Positions 50,091 to 58,377 are shown, counted from the stretch's first letter. The stretch is DNA of 64,000 bases from Loigolactobacillus bifermentans DSM 20003 (GCF_001434575.1 NZ_AZDA01000003.1:1-64000); one strand, 5' to 3'. Made by a program: numbers and translations. Notes: a model not told the origin generated them from the letters alone.

Positions 50091-51142
50091 TTGAAAGCGT
50101 CCAAGATGTATACAGAATCAATCTGTTCATAAGATACAGAATATTGTTGAGACACCTTGGTTTCCTTGGTAACTGGGTCGGAATGCGGTGTTGTGGTAAT
50201 TGCCACACCTGTATCGGCGAACGATACGTCTGCAACCTTGCTCAAGGCTAAGTCTGTCTCTTCTGGTGTTGGTGAGAAGACAGTATTGCCTAACGCCACG
50301 CCAGGCATGAACACAACCTTGCCGTCTGGAATGAAGTAATTGAACTTGCCAGTTACATCAACATAGCCCTTTTCGTAAACAACAACTTCCAGACCAAATT
50401 GATCAGATAAGTAGCTCAATAGTGCAGATTTAGGCAGTGCCATAGCTTGCGTGTTGATGTTAGTGGTGAATAAGGTCGCCTTGATTTCTTCATCGCGTAA
50501 TAGTGCGTTGAACGTCTTTTCATTGACCAGCATGCGAGTCAATGTGACACCCTGTTCTGTGCCAATTAAATCTTTTGCGGCCTTAATATCATCAGTAGGG
50601 CTTGAGCCAGTTTCGCCCCATTTACCAACAGCTTGAGCTAGGTGGCTAGCTTGCATATAGTAATCATCCGAGAATACTTGGCCATTGCCCTTAATCTCAT
50701 ACTTACCAGTGAGCAATACCTGCATACGCTGAATTTCACGACCTAATGCCGCACCACGCATCAGTTCGCCTGTGTCGTCAAAAATACGCCGGATAATAAT
50801 ATCGCGGCGTGTTTGATCGGCAGAACTAGCTAACCGACTTAATTCCCGGCGTAAGTTTTCGTCCAAATATTTACTTTCTTTGTAGAAATTAGTTTGAGTG
50901 GTGATTTTGTTAAAGCCTTGCCGATCACGAACAATCGCTTGAGCGTCCAAAGCTGATGGATTTAGCGCCTTAGGTGCACGAGTCAAACCACGATAGAAGG
51001 TAATGACATCACTGTCTTGCTTGACGTTTGGAAATAACGTTTCACCAAGATAAGGTGCTTCTTTCTGTTGTAATGTTGTCCAATAACTAGCGATATTAGC
51101 GCTGGTCAAGTCTGCAAACATACTAATTACTTCTGGATTCAT
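50078..51142 (-). CDS. Major capsid protein
   Basis: The 354-residue protein resembles the lambda gpE-like capsid family: APYLGETLFPNVKQDSDVITFYRG near the start (about 28-51), RDRQGFNKITTQTNFYKESKYL, then a helix-rich spine and a C-terminal FIPDGKVVFMPGVALGN. It lies after the decoration gene and before the frameshift extension. It shows no LQFF cleavage motif. Its last codons form a slippery site, so part of the protein is probably made with a C-terminal extension. Confidence 0.9.
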   Translation of the reverse strand: MNPEVISMFADLTSANIASYWTTLQQKEAPYLGETLFPNVKQDSDVITFYRGLTRAPKALNPSALDAQAIVRDRQGFNKITTQTNFYKESKYLDENLRRELSRLASSADQTRRDIIIRRIFDDTGELMRGAALGREIQRMQVLLTGKYEIKGNGQVFSDDYYMQASHLAQAVGKWGETGSSPTDDIKAAKDLIGTEQGVTLTRMLVNEKTFNALLRDEEIKATLFTTNINTQAMALPKSALLSYLSDQFGLEVVVYEKGYVDVTGKFNYFIPDGKVVFMPGVALGNTVFSPTPEETDLALSKVADVSFADTGVAITTTPHSDPVTKETKVSQQYSVSYEQIDSVYILDAFNPKA

Positions 51143-51164
51143 ATTTTGCTCTCACTCCTTTTCT

Positions 51165-51542
51165 CTAGGCGTTACGTTTGAAGAACACAACGCGGCCAGC
51201 TAATGCCGTCTTGGTTTCGTCAGTGATAGTGACGTTTTCAGGCAAGCGGTTTTCGTTGATGTAGCCGTTAATGATCAATGTGCCATTGCCTTGTCCGGCA
51301 GTCACATCAACTTCATGTTCGAGCACGCCTTGTGCCGTGCCGTCAGCTACGACCTTTAAAACGGCTTGTTCATCGGCCAGCGTGGATGCGTCTCCGCCAA
51401 CTGGGGTACCAGCTGGAATCACTTTGCGACCAAGAGCGTCAGCATCAACGCCTTCGTCGCTTAAAACGACACCTAGAGCCACTTTGTTAGCGACAAACCC
51501 TAAGACTTGCTTGGTTGCGCCAAATGTTTCGATTTTTGCCAT
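51165..51542 (-). CDS. Capsid decoration-type protein
   Basis: The 125-residue protein lies between scaffold and major capsid genes. It has the pattern KVIPAGTPVGGDAST followed by GTAQGVLEHEVDVTAGQGNGTL and INGYINENRLP, shared by many small head decoration or head fibre base proteins of Gram-positive phages. It probably binds the outside of the capsid lattice. AGGAGG lies before the ATG. Confidence 0.78.
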   Translation of the reverse strand: MAKIETFGATKQVLGFVANKVALGVVLSDEGVDADALGRKVIPAGTPVGGDASTLADEQAVLKVVADGTAQGVLEHEVDVTAGQGNGTLIINGYINENRLPENVTITDETKTALAGRVVFFKRNA

Positions 51543-51555
51543 TCTTTAATTCCTC

Positions 51556-52194
51556 CTATTTCTTGAAATACGGATTAGGTCGCTTATCTTCCAACGTAGA
51601 CTGCGCCAACCGAGCGCCAAATGAACCGCCACCGGCATCAACGCGATTGCCATCTTTATGGGGCGGATTGCCTTGAAGCAATTCGGCCTCAACACTTTTA
51701 CGAACACGAGCTGCGAAATCAATCAACTTTGCAACGTTGACTTTGGTCGTCTCGGCATCAGAAGCTGTAATCAGTTCAATGTCTGCCGCGGTAGCTGCTA
51801 CCTTGGCTTCTTCCAGCATTTGCCGAGCTGTGCCCTGCATCTGGAATTTAGCCAATTCGTTTTGAGCTGATTCGGCGGCCTGTTGGGCTTTTTCAAGCTC
51901 GTATTGACTCTTTTGGTCGTCATTCATTTTCCGCAGTTTCTCAGCTTCGGTTCGCTCGTGTTCAGCTTCTGCTTCCCACCGAGCACGTTTTTGATTGATG
52001 ATTTTATCAACCTCGGCGTCTGTGTACTTTTTAGCTGGTTCAGGCGGGTCAGTTTTGTCATCATCTTTCGGCGGGTCTACCGGATCAGTGCCACCTTCTG
52101 GTGGATCAGTTGGTTCAGCAAAAAACTGGAGTCGCATAGGCAAAAACGGCTTCTTAAGTGGTGTCTGCGTTGCAAAATTAAGCTTGTTTTCCAT
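51556..52194 (-). CDS. Capsid scaffolding protein (DUF4355-like) with LQFF cleavage motif
   Basis: The 212-residue protein has a Pro/Asp-rich N-terminal region (about 26-55), a long charged coiled coil (about 58-125, WEAEAEHERTEAEKLRKMN) and a basic C-terminus (RPNPYFKK) as in scaffolds that guide procapsid assembly. Residues 20-27, MRLQFFAE, match the leader motif LQFF that host Prp cuts in L27. Prp-type cleavage of scaffold is known in staphylococcal phage 80alpha, so maturation by host Prp is likely here. It lies between the terminator at 52295 and the decoration gene. Confidence 0.85.
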   Translation of the reverse strand: MENKLNFATQTPLKKPFLPMRLQFFAEPTDPPEGGTDPVDPPKDDDKTDPPEPAKKYTDAEVDKIINQKRARWEAEAEHERTEAEKLRKMNDDQKSQYELEKAQQAAESAQNELAKFQMQGTARQMLEEAKVAATAADIELITASDAETTKVNVAKLIDFAARVRKSVEAELLQGNPPHKDGNRVDAGGGSFGARLAQSTLEDKRPNPYFKK

Positions 52195-52199
52195 GTGTC

Positions 52200-52265
52200 A
52201 TACATCCTTTCCATAGCTTTTAAAGTGAGTCCATGCCTGCACGTCCGTAGCTTTTAACGACCTCC
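52200..52265 (-). repeat. Imperfect tandem repeat in front of the scaffold gene
   Basis: Two copies of about 32 bases occur on the plus strand, TCCATAGCTTTTAA near 52210 and TCCGTAGCTTTTAA near 52245, followed by a similar CC(A/T)GCCTG segment. They fill the gap between a terminator and the scaffold ribosome site and may be a regulatory leader. Confidence 0.45.
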
Positions 52266-52292
52266 ACGCCTGGTCAAATCTAAAAAAGTGCA

Positions 52293-52336
52293 TAAAAAAA
52301 TAGTGCCCACCAGGATTGGCAGACGCTATTAAATTT
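52293..52336 (-). terminator. Terminator after the toxin-immunity pair
   Basis: On the minus strand AGCGTCTGCC-AATCCT-GGTGGGCACT is followed by a run of seven T. Several pairs are G-T. It lies 38 bases past the 52374 stop and splits the late operon, so late transcription must read through it or restart. Confidence 0.75.
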
Positions 52337-52373
52337 TTCCAAACAAAAAGCACTCAACTGTTAGCTAAGCGCC

Positions 52374-52634
52374 CTAATATTTATCCCAGTCAAACGAAAC
52401 ATTGAATCTTTTTTCTAATTCTTCTTTTTGATGATCAAAAATATCACGAATTTGTGGATCGTATTCATAATATCTAATTTGAAACTCGCTTAATTCATAA
52501 TTAAAATGACTATTAAAATTATCAACAAACTTCTTAGCAATTGCAGATTCCATTCCATATTTCTCTTCGATTTCTCTATGAGCTTTTGAAAATAATATCT
52601 CACGATAATCATAATCTAATTCGCTGAACTTCAT
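52374..52634 (-). CDS. Putative immunity protein for the MuF-linked toxin
   Basis: The 86-residue acidic helical protein (FSELDYDYREILFSKAHREIEEKYGM, NFNSHFNYELSEFQIRYYEYDP) has no family I can name. It overlaps the end of the MuF toxin gene by 4 bases and shares its AT-rich composition, which differs from the GC-richer portal and scaffold genes. A small acidic gene directly after a polymorphic toxin is the classic place of its immunity protein. It also closes a unit ended by a terminator. Function is inferred from context only. Confidence 0.6.
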   Translation of the reverse strand: MKFSELDYDYREILFSKAHREIEEKYGMESAIAKKFVDNFNSHFNYELSEFQIRYYEYDPQIRDIFDHQKEELEKRFNVSFDWDKY

Positions 52635-54334
52635 CTTGCAATCACCAACTTTCCTCTGTTAACAATAACAACCTTATTTCCCTTAGAATTATACCATCCG
52701 TCAACACCAGATCCAATAGCCACAGCATCAAACAATAATGTTCCGTTTGCAGGATTCATAAATAGTTCAGGATAAAAATCGTGCACTCTGTCCATTACAG
52801 CCTTTTGGAAATCAGTTTTATCGACTAGCACGGTATCAGAACGTAAAGCTGCATTCACCAGTCGATTATCACCATCCAAATATTTATTTTGAACGTCTGA
52901 CAAACTATCCGAGAAATAAATTCCCCGCCCATTAAGGGAACTTCCTTGAATTGAATACTCTAATTCACCATTTATTAATTGCTCATCTCTATTGGTGCCA
53001 CGATAAATTTTAGCTTCGTTTGGTATTCTATCAAACTCATCCCGTGTCATTTTGGCAGGTGACCTGTCATAGCCGTGCTTTTTGGCAAAATCAATCATAT
53101 TTTGCCGATAATTATCATTAAATGGATATTTATTAGCCTCAGAGAGCGGCTTATTTAGCATTTCAATATATGAATCAATATCATGTTTAGTCAATCCTTT
53201 TACATTTTCAACAGGGCTATTGCTGACCAAATCTGAAACTTTCCCACTGTTAATATCAACAGATAGATAATCATTTATATCCATTGCCGGCACTTTGCCA
53301 CAACGACAATTAGGATGCGTGTCGTCAGTAATCTTAGGCGCTTCATCAAGTAAATAAGGGCCACCGGCTGAAATCGACAAGCACTTCTTGCAAGCGTTAG
53401 GCTCACAGACAAAATTAACGTACTTAATACCATTTTTCTTGTAGTAATAATCGTTGGTTCTGTCTTTCATCCGAGCTGATTCTGATCGGATCAAGCGGTC
53501 AATAATGTAATTTTGCTGTCTGAGGCGGTCAGCCATGCTCTTGGACGGGTCAAATTGGTCTGGGTTGACGTGTTCACGTAGTGAGTCGCGTAAATCCTCT
53601 AGACTCATGTTGCCTTTCAGCATATCCAGCAGCATATTTTCGAGATCATTCATCATCTGGTCGCCGTCAATCCAAAGCCTGTTGCTGACAGTTGGTCGGT
53701 CTACCTCTTTTGGTTCCTCAGACGTCTTTTTAGCCGGTTTAGGCTTTTCCTCATCAGAATTGCCATCACCGGTTTGTTGTGGTTTATTCGACGAATTAGA
53801 GCTGTTTTTAGGCTGATTATCTGGTTCTTTGGCCTTTTCTTTGCTAGCAGCCTTGATAATTGCCTTATCAGCCTTTTTAGCATCAATGCCTTTGTTACCA
53901 ATCAACTTGCCCATGCGGTCCATTTCGTCCTTGCGGTCAATAGTAGCTCGATCACTAATCAAATTAATACGCTTATTGACCATATTAATGACGGCCATCC
54001 CAACAATTGCGGTCATCATAGACTGGACGCTGATACCGGCGATAATGCCGATTGCCTTAGCCTTTTTCTTGGCCTCAGGCAGCCAATCATCCGTTTCCAG
54101 TTCATCAATGCAGACCTGCCACTGGGCTAAATCCCACTTTGAAACTCGTTGATTAACCTGTGTCAGTGTCAGATTGTTAGCAACAGCATAATGCGCAAAA
54201 AACTCAGTTAAGTGATTGCTGATATAAGCTAGCGCCTCGTCATAGTACTGATCACTTTGCTTGCTCGATTTGTCGTCCAACTTTATCAGTTGATTTATCC
54301 GCTTTTGCTCCTGTTCCACCGTTATCGTCGGCAT
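52631..54334 (-). CDS. MuF head protein with C-terminal ADP-ribosyltransferase-like toxin domain
   Basis: The 567-residue protein has an N-terminal helical region (1-165) and a Ser/Asn/Lys-rich linker (about 168-212). The MuF domain (about 225-355) has CEPNACKKCLSISAGGPY and THPNCRCG. A spacer (about 356-430) leads to an ART-like domain (about 435-567). The latter shows YRG (444-446), GRGIYFSDS (470-478) and the C-terminal KVVIVNRGKLVI, the order seen in ART toxins. MuF proteins are few-copy capsid proteins; MuF-toxin fusions are a known polymorphic toxin class in temperate phages. No activity is shown; the ExE-type loop is not obvious. Overlap with portal is 83 bases. Confidence 0.8.
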   Translation of the reverse strand: MPTITVEQEQKRINQLIKLDDKSSKQSDQYYDEALAYISNHLTEFFAHYAVANNLTLTQVNQRVSKWDLAQWQVCIDELETDDWLPEAKKKAKAIGIIAGISVQSMMTAIVGMAVINMVNKRINLISDRATIDRKDEMDRMGKLIGNKGIDAKKADKAIIKAASKEKAKEPDNQPKNSSNSSNKPQQTGDGNSDEEKPKPAKKTSEEPKEVDRPTVSNRLWIDGDQMMNDLENMLLDMLKGNMSLEDLRDSLREHVNPDQFDPSKSMADRLRQQNYIIDRLIRSESARMKDRTNDYYYKKNGIKYVNFVCEPNACKKCLSISAGGPYLLDEAPKITDDTHPNCRCGKVPAMDINDYLSVDINSGKVSDLVSNSPVENVKGLTKHDIDSYIEMLNKPLSEANKYPFNDNYRQNMIDFAKKHGYDRSPAKMTRDEFDRIPNEAKIYRGTNRDEQLINGELEYSIQGSSLNGRGIYFSDSLSDVQNKYLDGDNRLVNAALRSDTVLVDKTDFQKAVMDRVHDFYPELFMNPANGTLLFDAVAIGSGVDGWYNSKGNKVVIVNRGKLVIAR

Positions 54335-55751
54335 TAGTCACACCTGCTTTCTGTTGGTCAGTCTGTGCGGCTAACGCCTGCTGGATAAGTCCGGCAGTAG
54401 CGTTTTGGTTTTCCTGCTGCTCTTTTTTAATCAGCTCTAATTCGGCGTCAGGATCATCAATAAACGGTAGTAGCTTGAAAAGCGTGTGATTTGAAATCTT
54501 GCCGTAAAGCTGATTGACGATCTGTGCGTCTTCGGTCAAGTTTTCCGGCACTGATTGAGTGAATTTGAACTGCAATTCTTGCCAAGCCGTGTCACTCACG
54601 CCGGTTGAAATGGCAAATACACACTCAAACACTTGACGTAGCGCTTTTTTGAACTTCAACGACTTGGACTGGGCCATGTTGGCCATTGCCTGGAATTTCA
54701 GTTTGAGCGAAACACCGCTAGGATTGCCGGCGAACTGGTCATCATTGAGGTTGGTCACACTGGCAATTTGGTAAATATAGTCAACCAGGCGGTCAACTAA
54801 GTGTTCTTGCGTCGCGTCAGCGTCAGGTTTAGCTAAGAAACCAATATCGACAGCACCAACACCCTCGCCAGTAGCATTAATCACACGGTCATCCCGCATA
54901 GTCTTGATGTCTTTTGGATTCATGTGCGCACCAATCAATTTGAGGTAGGCGTCAGCAAAGTAATCCACATCGTTAGCCTTCTCGCTCATGGCCTTGTCCA
55001 GGGCATCAATCAGGCTCATGATGTCCTCACACAAAGCCATGCGCTCCTCGTTTTCCGGTGCTTCGATAATCGGGACAATCGGGTAAGGATTTGCAATCAC
55101 AGTTGACTGGTCCAGGTAGGCAGCAGTCGTTGCATCAATCAATGTCCGCTGGTACTTGTCGCTATACAGCGTGATTTCGAGCTTATGCTCATAGTTGTAG
55201 CGGTAAGTAACACCATATTTGACGTGTTCGCCTACTGTGTCGTCGTAGATTAGAAAGGTGTTGAGTGGGCTAAGTGGCGTCACGCACGGGTGCCCATCTT
55301 CATCCTGGTAAACAAAAAAATAAGAACGACCATACATGGACGCCTGCTTAGCAACTTCGGCACTGACGTCATCGAAGCTGTTGGCGTTACACCACGCCTC
55401 AATGACGTCATCTGTAGCCTTGTCCTTGTGGTCAATCTTGACCGGATTACCGATAAAAAATCCGTTAAACGTGGTAACTGCCTTTTTCGGGAAATTGACA
55501 ATCAAACGGTTATCGGGCTTATAGCTCTCTTTTGCCGGTATCTTTTTCAGTTTCGTGTGATCGCCAGTAAAGTAGCGATAAGCCTTGCTGTACTCTTTCC
55601 TATAATGGTCACGGTGATAATCGACCAGATTTAGCAAATCGCCGGTTGAAATCTCCAGTTCAGCTGGGTAAAAAAACGTGCCATTGTTGGAAATTCGCGC
55701 GTATTCAATAAATCGGTCGTCTAGTAGTGGCGCATTAACCTCTAAAACCAT
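54252..55751 (-). CDS. Portal protein, SPP1 gp6-like
   Basis: The 499-residue portal forms the dodecameric ring through which DNA enters. Motifs include YHRDHYRKEYSKAYRYFTGDHT near the start (about 45-66), NRLIVNFPKKAVTTFNGFFIGNPVK and the wing and clip regions ending with AMANMAQSKSLKFKKALRQV. The C-terminal 60 residues are Gln/Asn-rich and disordered. It lies between terminase and MuF protein, the usual order. GAGGAGG is before the ATG. Confidence 0.93.
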   Translation of the reverse strand: MVLEVNAPLLDDRFIEYARISNNGTFFYPAELEISTGDLLNLVDYHRDHYRKEYSKAYRYFTGDHTKLKKIPAKESYKPDNRLIVNFPKKAVTTFNGFFIGNPVKIDHKDKATDDVIEAWCNANSFDDVSAEVAKQASMYGRSYFFVYQDEDGHPCVTPLSPLNTFLIYDDTVGEHVKYGVTYRYNYEHKLEITLYSDKYQRTLIDATTAAYLDQSTVIANPYPIVPIIEAPENEERMALCEDIMSLIDALDKAMSEKANDVDYFADAYLKLIGAHMNPKDIKTMRDDRVINATGEGVGAVDIGFLAKPDADATQEHLVDRLVDYIYQIASVTNLNDDQFAGNPSGVSLKLKFQAMANMAQSKSLKFKKALRQVFECVFAISTGVSDTAWQELQFKFTQSVPENLTEDAQIVNQLYGKISNHTLFKLLPFIDDPDAELELIKKEQQENQNATAGLIQQALAAQTDQQKAGVTNADDNGGTGAKADKSTDKVGRQIEQAK

Positions 55752-55765
55752 GCTTGGCCTCCTCT

Positions 55766-56998
55766 CTATAATTTGAATGAACTGAATTCGACTGGTTTGT
55801 GCAATTGTGAGTAGATGGCATAGCGGACAGCGTCCACCACATCATCATTCTTCTTAACTGGTTCGCCAGACTTCTCATCCCAAACATATTCATAAATCTC
55901 ATCTAAAAAGTGGCTATCTTTTTCTTCGGTCACATCTCCGACCACAAAAAAATGGCCTTGCTTCATCAGCTTAGCCACTTCTTCAATGCCGGATAATACG
56001 GCTTTATTTGCGTTTCGGCAGTCGAGACCCTCGTTTTGAAATCTTGCAACGTGTTCCGGCCGAGCGGAGTCAGCCCAATAGATCACATTGCCGTATTTTG
56101 CTCTAATCTTTTTGGCTACCTCGACCCAGTAGTCAATTTCTTTGTACTGGCTGGTGTGCTCCTCAACTAGATAAACATTGCCGAAGTCGTCCTGGCCAAA
56201 AACAACGATTGACCCCTTATGCTCATAGCCCCAATCGACGCCTACATAGTAGCTGGACAACGACGGCACTTTCGAGCGTGGAATCACCATTGTACGCTGG
56301 TCGAAATCGCGATAGACAGCACCCTCACCGCTGACCCACAATCCCAAGATTGAGCGATCGTAAAACATCCCGCTAGGCGTTCCGACCTTTTGAGCAGCCA
56401 TATAATCGGGGTCTAAGAACGTATTATCGTTCAGCGTAAAGTGAAACGACAAAATCCGAGCATTAGGCTTTTTGTTGTCAATGTAATTCTTCTTTAGATA
56501 ATGTTGTGGATTGTCAGGGTTAGTATCACATATAATCCGTGCACCTGTTGCAGAACAGCGGTCCTTAATTTCTTCAAAAACCTCTTCGTTAGCAAGGCTT
56601 GCCTCGTTGATATAAGCACCATAAGACGTCATACCACGGATAGCGCCTAAGCCAGCAATCGAGCCATGGAAAGTCTGTACAATCTTGACGCCAAACAGCA
56701 TAAATGAGTTGTGCTTATCAAAACGAAAGTCAAAGGCATATTTGTTACTCAGCTCTTGTAGAATGTTATTTTGAATTGTTTTGCTGGAAACGCCGGCCAG
56801 AATATACATTGGCGTAACAGTTCCATCACGATCAGCCAACTTTCGAACTCGCATCAATTCGGCTAGAAAAATATCGTTATCAACGACAGTTTTTCCAGAA
56901 CGCTTAGCACCATGATTGATCAAGAAACGCCAGTCTTGCGTCAGAGCCGCGTGCCATACCTGAATTTGTTTAGCTGTATATAAATCAGTTATCGCCAT
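55766..56998 (-). CDS. Terminase large subunit
   Basis: The 410-residue motor-nuclease packages DNA. The ATPase domain (about 15-200) has Walker A HGAKRSGKT (29-37) and Walker B GAYINEAS (126-133); the nuclease domain has VGVDWGYEHKGS (about 249-260) and the C-terminal acid in DDVVDAVRYAIY. It is of the PBSX/SPP1 type. It overlaps the small subunit by 14 bases and is followed by the portal gene. Type of packaging (cos or pac) cannot be told from sequence alone. Confidence 0.95.
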   Translation of the reverse strand: MAITDLYTAKQIQVWHAALTQDWRFLINHGAKRSGKTVVDNDIFLAELMRVRKLADRDGTVTPMYILAGVSSKTIQNNILQELSNKYAFDFRFDKHNSFMLFGVKIVQTFHGSIAGLGAIRGMTSYGAYINEASLANEEVFEEIKDRCSATGARIICDTNPDNPQHYLKKNYIDNKKPNARILSFHFTLNDNTFLDPDYMAAQKVGTPSGMFYDRSILGLWVSGEGAVYRDFDQRTMVIPRSKVPSLSSYYVGVDWGYEHKGSIVVFGQDDFGNVYLVEEHTSQYKEIDYWVEVAKKIRAKYGNVIYWADSARPEHVARFQNEGLDCRNANKAVLSGIEEVAKLMKQGHFFVVGDVTEEKDSHFLDEIYEYVWDEKSGEPVKKNDDVVDAVRYAIYSQLHKPVEFSSFKL

Positions 56999-57671
56999 CT
57001 TTTTCCGGCTCCTTAATGACTTCTGTCTTAATCGTATTCATCAACAGGGCAAGCTTGTCCTCGGTAGTTTCGGTGTTATCCAGCATTTCAGCCTTAGCTT
57101 TGGCAATCTTGGCCTCATAACCAGCCTTTTCAGCATCTTTCTTCGCCTTCTCGGCTTGTGCCTTATTAAGCTCAGCAAATGACTGATCACGATACTTGAG
57201 CGACTGCCGATTACGCAACCAGAATTGCATTGCGCCAACATCAGGCGGCAGTTGTTTGTGGTATTCAGCGGTCTGAACCTTTTCCATTGCCGGTACTGCC
57301 TCAACGGCGGCGTCCTGGACCTCTTGCAATGAGGATTCAGGGTGATCCAGTTTATACGTATTCATAAACTTGCGGCGACGTAGCTCTAACGCGTCATCCG
57401 GCACGCTGACGAGTGTAAAAGTCTTCTCAACAATCGTCATGCCAGTGGCTCGCTTAAAAAGAGCATTTTCGACCTGATAGTCAGCAACCTCTTTTTCTTT
57501 TATAAGGGCGTCCGATATGTCCGGAAAGCGGCTTTTCCAGTCACTTAACGTTGAGCGGCTGATTCCCATGTTGTGAGCAATTTGGTCGTCTGTAAGACCA
57601 TCTCTAGCCCATCCGCCAAGCTTAATCAGTCCTTCTTTGGTCAACCACTTGGCATATTTACCTTTACCCAT
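56985..57671 (-). CDS. Terminase small subunit
   Basis: This 228-residue protein recognises the packaging site. It begins MGKGKYAKWLTKEGLIKLGG and has an N-terminal helix-turn-helix (GWARDGLTDDQIAHNMGISRSTLSDW, about 19-44), then a long charged coiled coil near 165-205 (KAQAEKAKKDAEKAGYEA). The start at 57671 (or the GTG just before) is set by GGAGGTG about 14 bases upstream; the longer frame to 57752 runs into the hicA promoter. It is followed by the large subunit. Confidence 0.9.
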   Translation of the reverse strand: MGKGKYAKWLTKEGLIKLGGWARDGLTDDQIAHNMGISRSTLSDWKSRFPDISDALIKEKEVADYQVENALFKRATGMTIVEKTFTLVSVPDDALELRRRKFMNTYKLDHPESSLQEVQDAAVEAVPAMEKVQTAEYHKQLPPDVGAMQFWLRNRQSLKYRDQSFAELNKAQAEKAKKDAEKAGYEAKIAKAKAEMLDNTETTEDKLALLMNTIKTEVIKEPEKDGDN

Positions 57672-57710
57672 CACATACTCACCACACCTCCGAAATTGAT
57701 ATAAAATAGT

Positions 57711-57742
57711 TTGACACGTGTTATTATACGTGTTATTATAAT
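57711..57742 (+). promoter_or_regulatory. hicAB promoter with tandem 12-base operator repeats
   Basis: TTGACA (57711-57716) and TATTAT (57734-57739) are separated by 17 bases. The unit CGTGTTATTATA is repeated exactly in tandem at 57717-57728 and 57729-57740, covering spacer and -10. It is a likely binding site of the HicB antitoxin. Confidence 0.75.
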
Positions 57743-57764
57743 AGTGTACCAAGGAGGTACGTAT

Positions 57765-57947
57765 ATGGACTCACGTGAAGTCTTAAAGATATTGAAAAAG
57801 GACGGTTGGTACAAGGTCAGAGTTAAGGGCGACCATTATCACTTCAAAAACGATAATAAGCCCGGAATCGTCACCGTACCGCACCCCCGGAAAGACATTC
57901 CAGTCGGAACGTTGAACAATATCTGGAAGCAAGCAGGGCTCAAATAA
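57765..57947 (+). CDS. hicA: HicA-type mRNA interferase toxin
   Basis: HicA is a small double-stranded-RNA-binding-fold RNase that cuts mRNA. The 60-residue product shows the family pattern: SREVLKILKKDGWYKVRVKG, the catalytic His in GDHYHFKN, VTVPHPRKDIPVGTLNNIWKQAGL. AAGGAGG lies 7 bases before the ATG. It precedes hicB by 34 bases and runs opposite to all phage genes around it. Start codon is chosen because the longer frame overlaps the promoter. Confidence 0.93.
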   Translation: MDSREVLKILKKDGWYKVRVKGDHYHFKNDNKPGIVTVPHPRKDIPVGTLNNIWKQAGLK

Positions 57948-57981
57948 GAGCCTTGTTTCTGTATGGAAAAGGAGGTTCCAC

Positions 57982-58377
57982 ATGAAATACTTATATTTTG
58001 CCGTCTTCACACGTAACAAAGATAATCAATATGAAGTCGTCTTTCCCGATCTAGCACCCAACGCCGCAACTTTTGGTGAGGACCTATCTGACGCTTTACA
58101 CATGGCCCATGACGCACTAGAAGGCTACCTTTTAACTGCCGAAGACTTTAAAGAGACGCTCCCAGACCCTTCTAGCCAAAACGCCATCACCATCAAAAAA
58201 AGTGAGCTACTAGTACCAATCGAAGTCGATACAAAAATCGCTCGAGAACGTGAAGAAAATAAAAGTATCAAAAAGACGCTCACTATCCCTAAATACCTGA
58301 ATGATATGGGCAATGAGAGCGGTATTAACTTCTCGGCAACTTTGACTGAGGCTTTAAAGCAAAAGCTGGGCGTTTAA
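57982..58377 (+). CDS. hicB: HicB-type antitoxin
   Basis: The 131-residue antitoxin has the degenerate RNase-H-like HicB fold (residues 1-75, YEVVFPDLAPNAATFGEDLSDAL then AHDALEGYLL) and a C-terminal ribbon-helix-helix-type part (LTIPKYLNDMGNESGINFSATLTEALKQKLG) that binds DNA. AAGGAGG lies before the ATG. It neutralises HicA and represses the pair. No clear terminator follows; the stop lies close to the 3' end of the opposing gene at 58396. Confidence 0.93.
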   Translation: MKYLYFAVFTRNKDNQYEVVFPDLAPNAATFGEDLSDALHMAHDALEGYLLTAEDFKETLPDPSSQNAITIKKSELLVPIEVDTKIAREREENKSIKKTLTIPKYLNDMGNESGINFSATLTEALKQKLGV

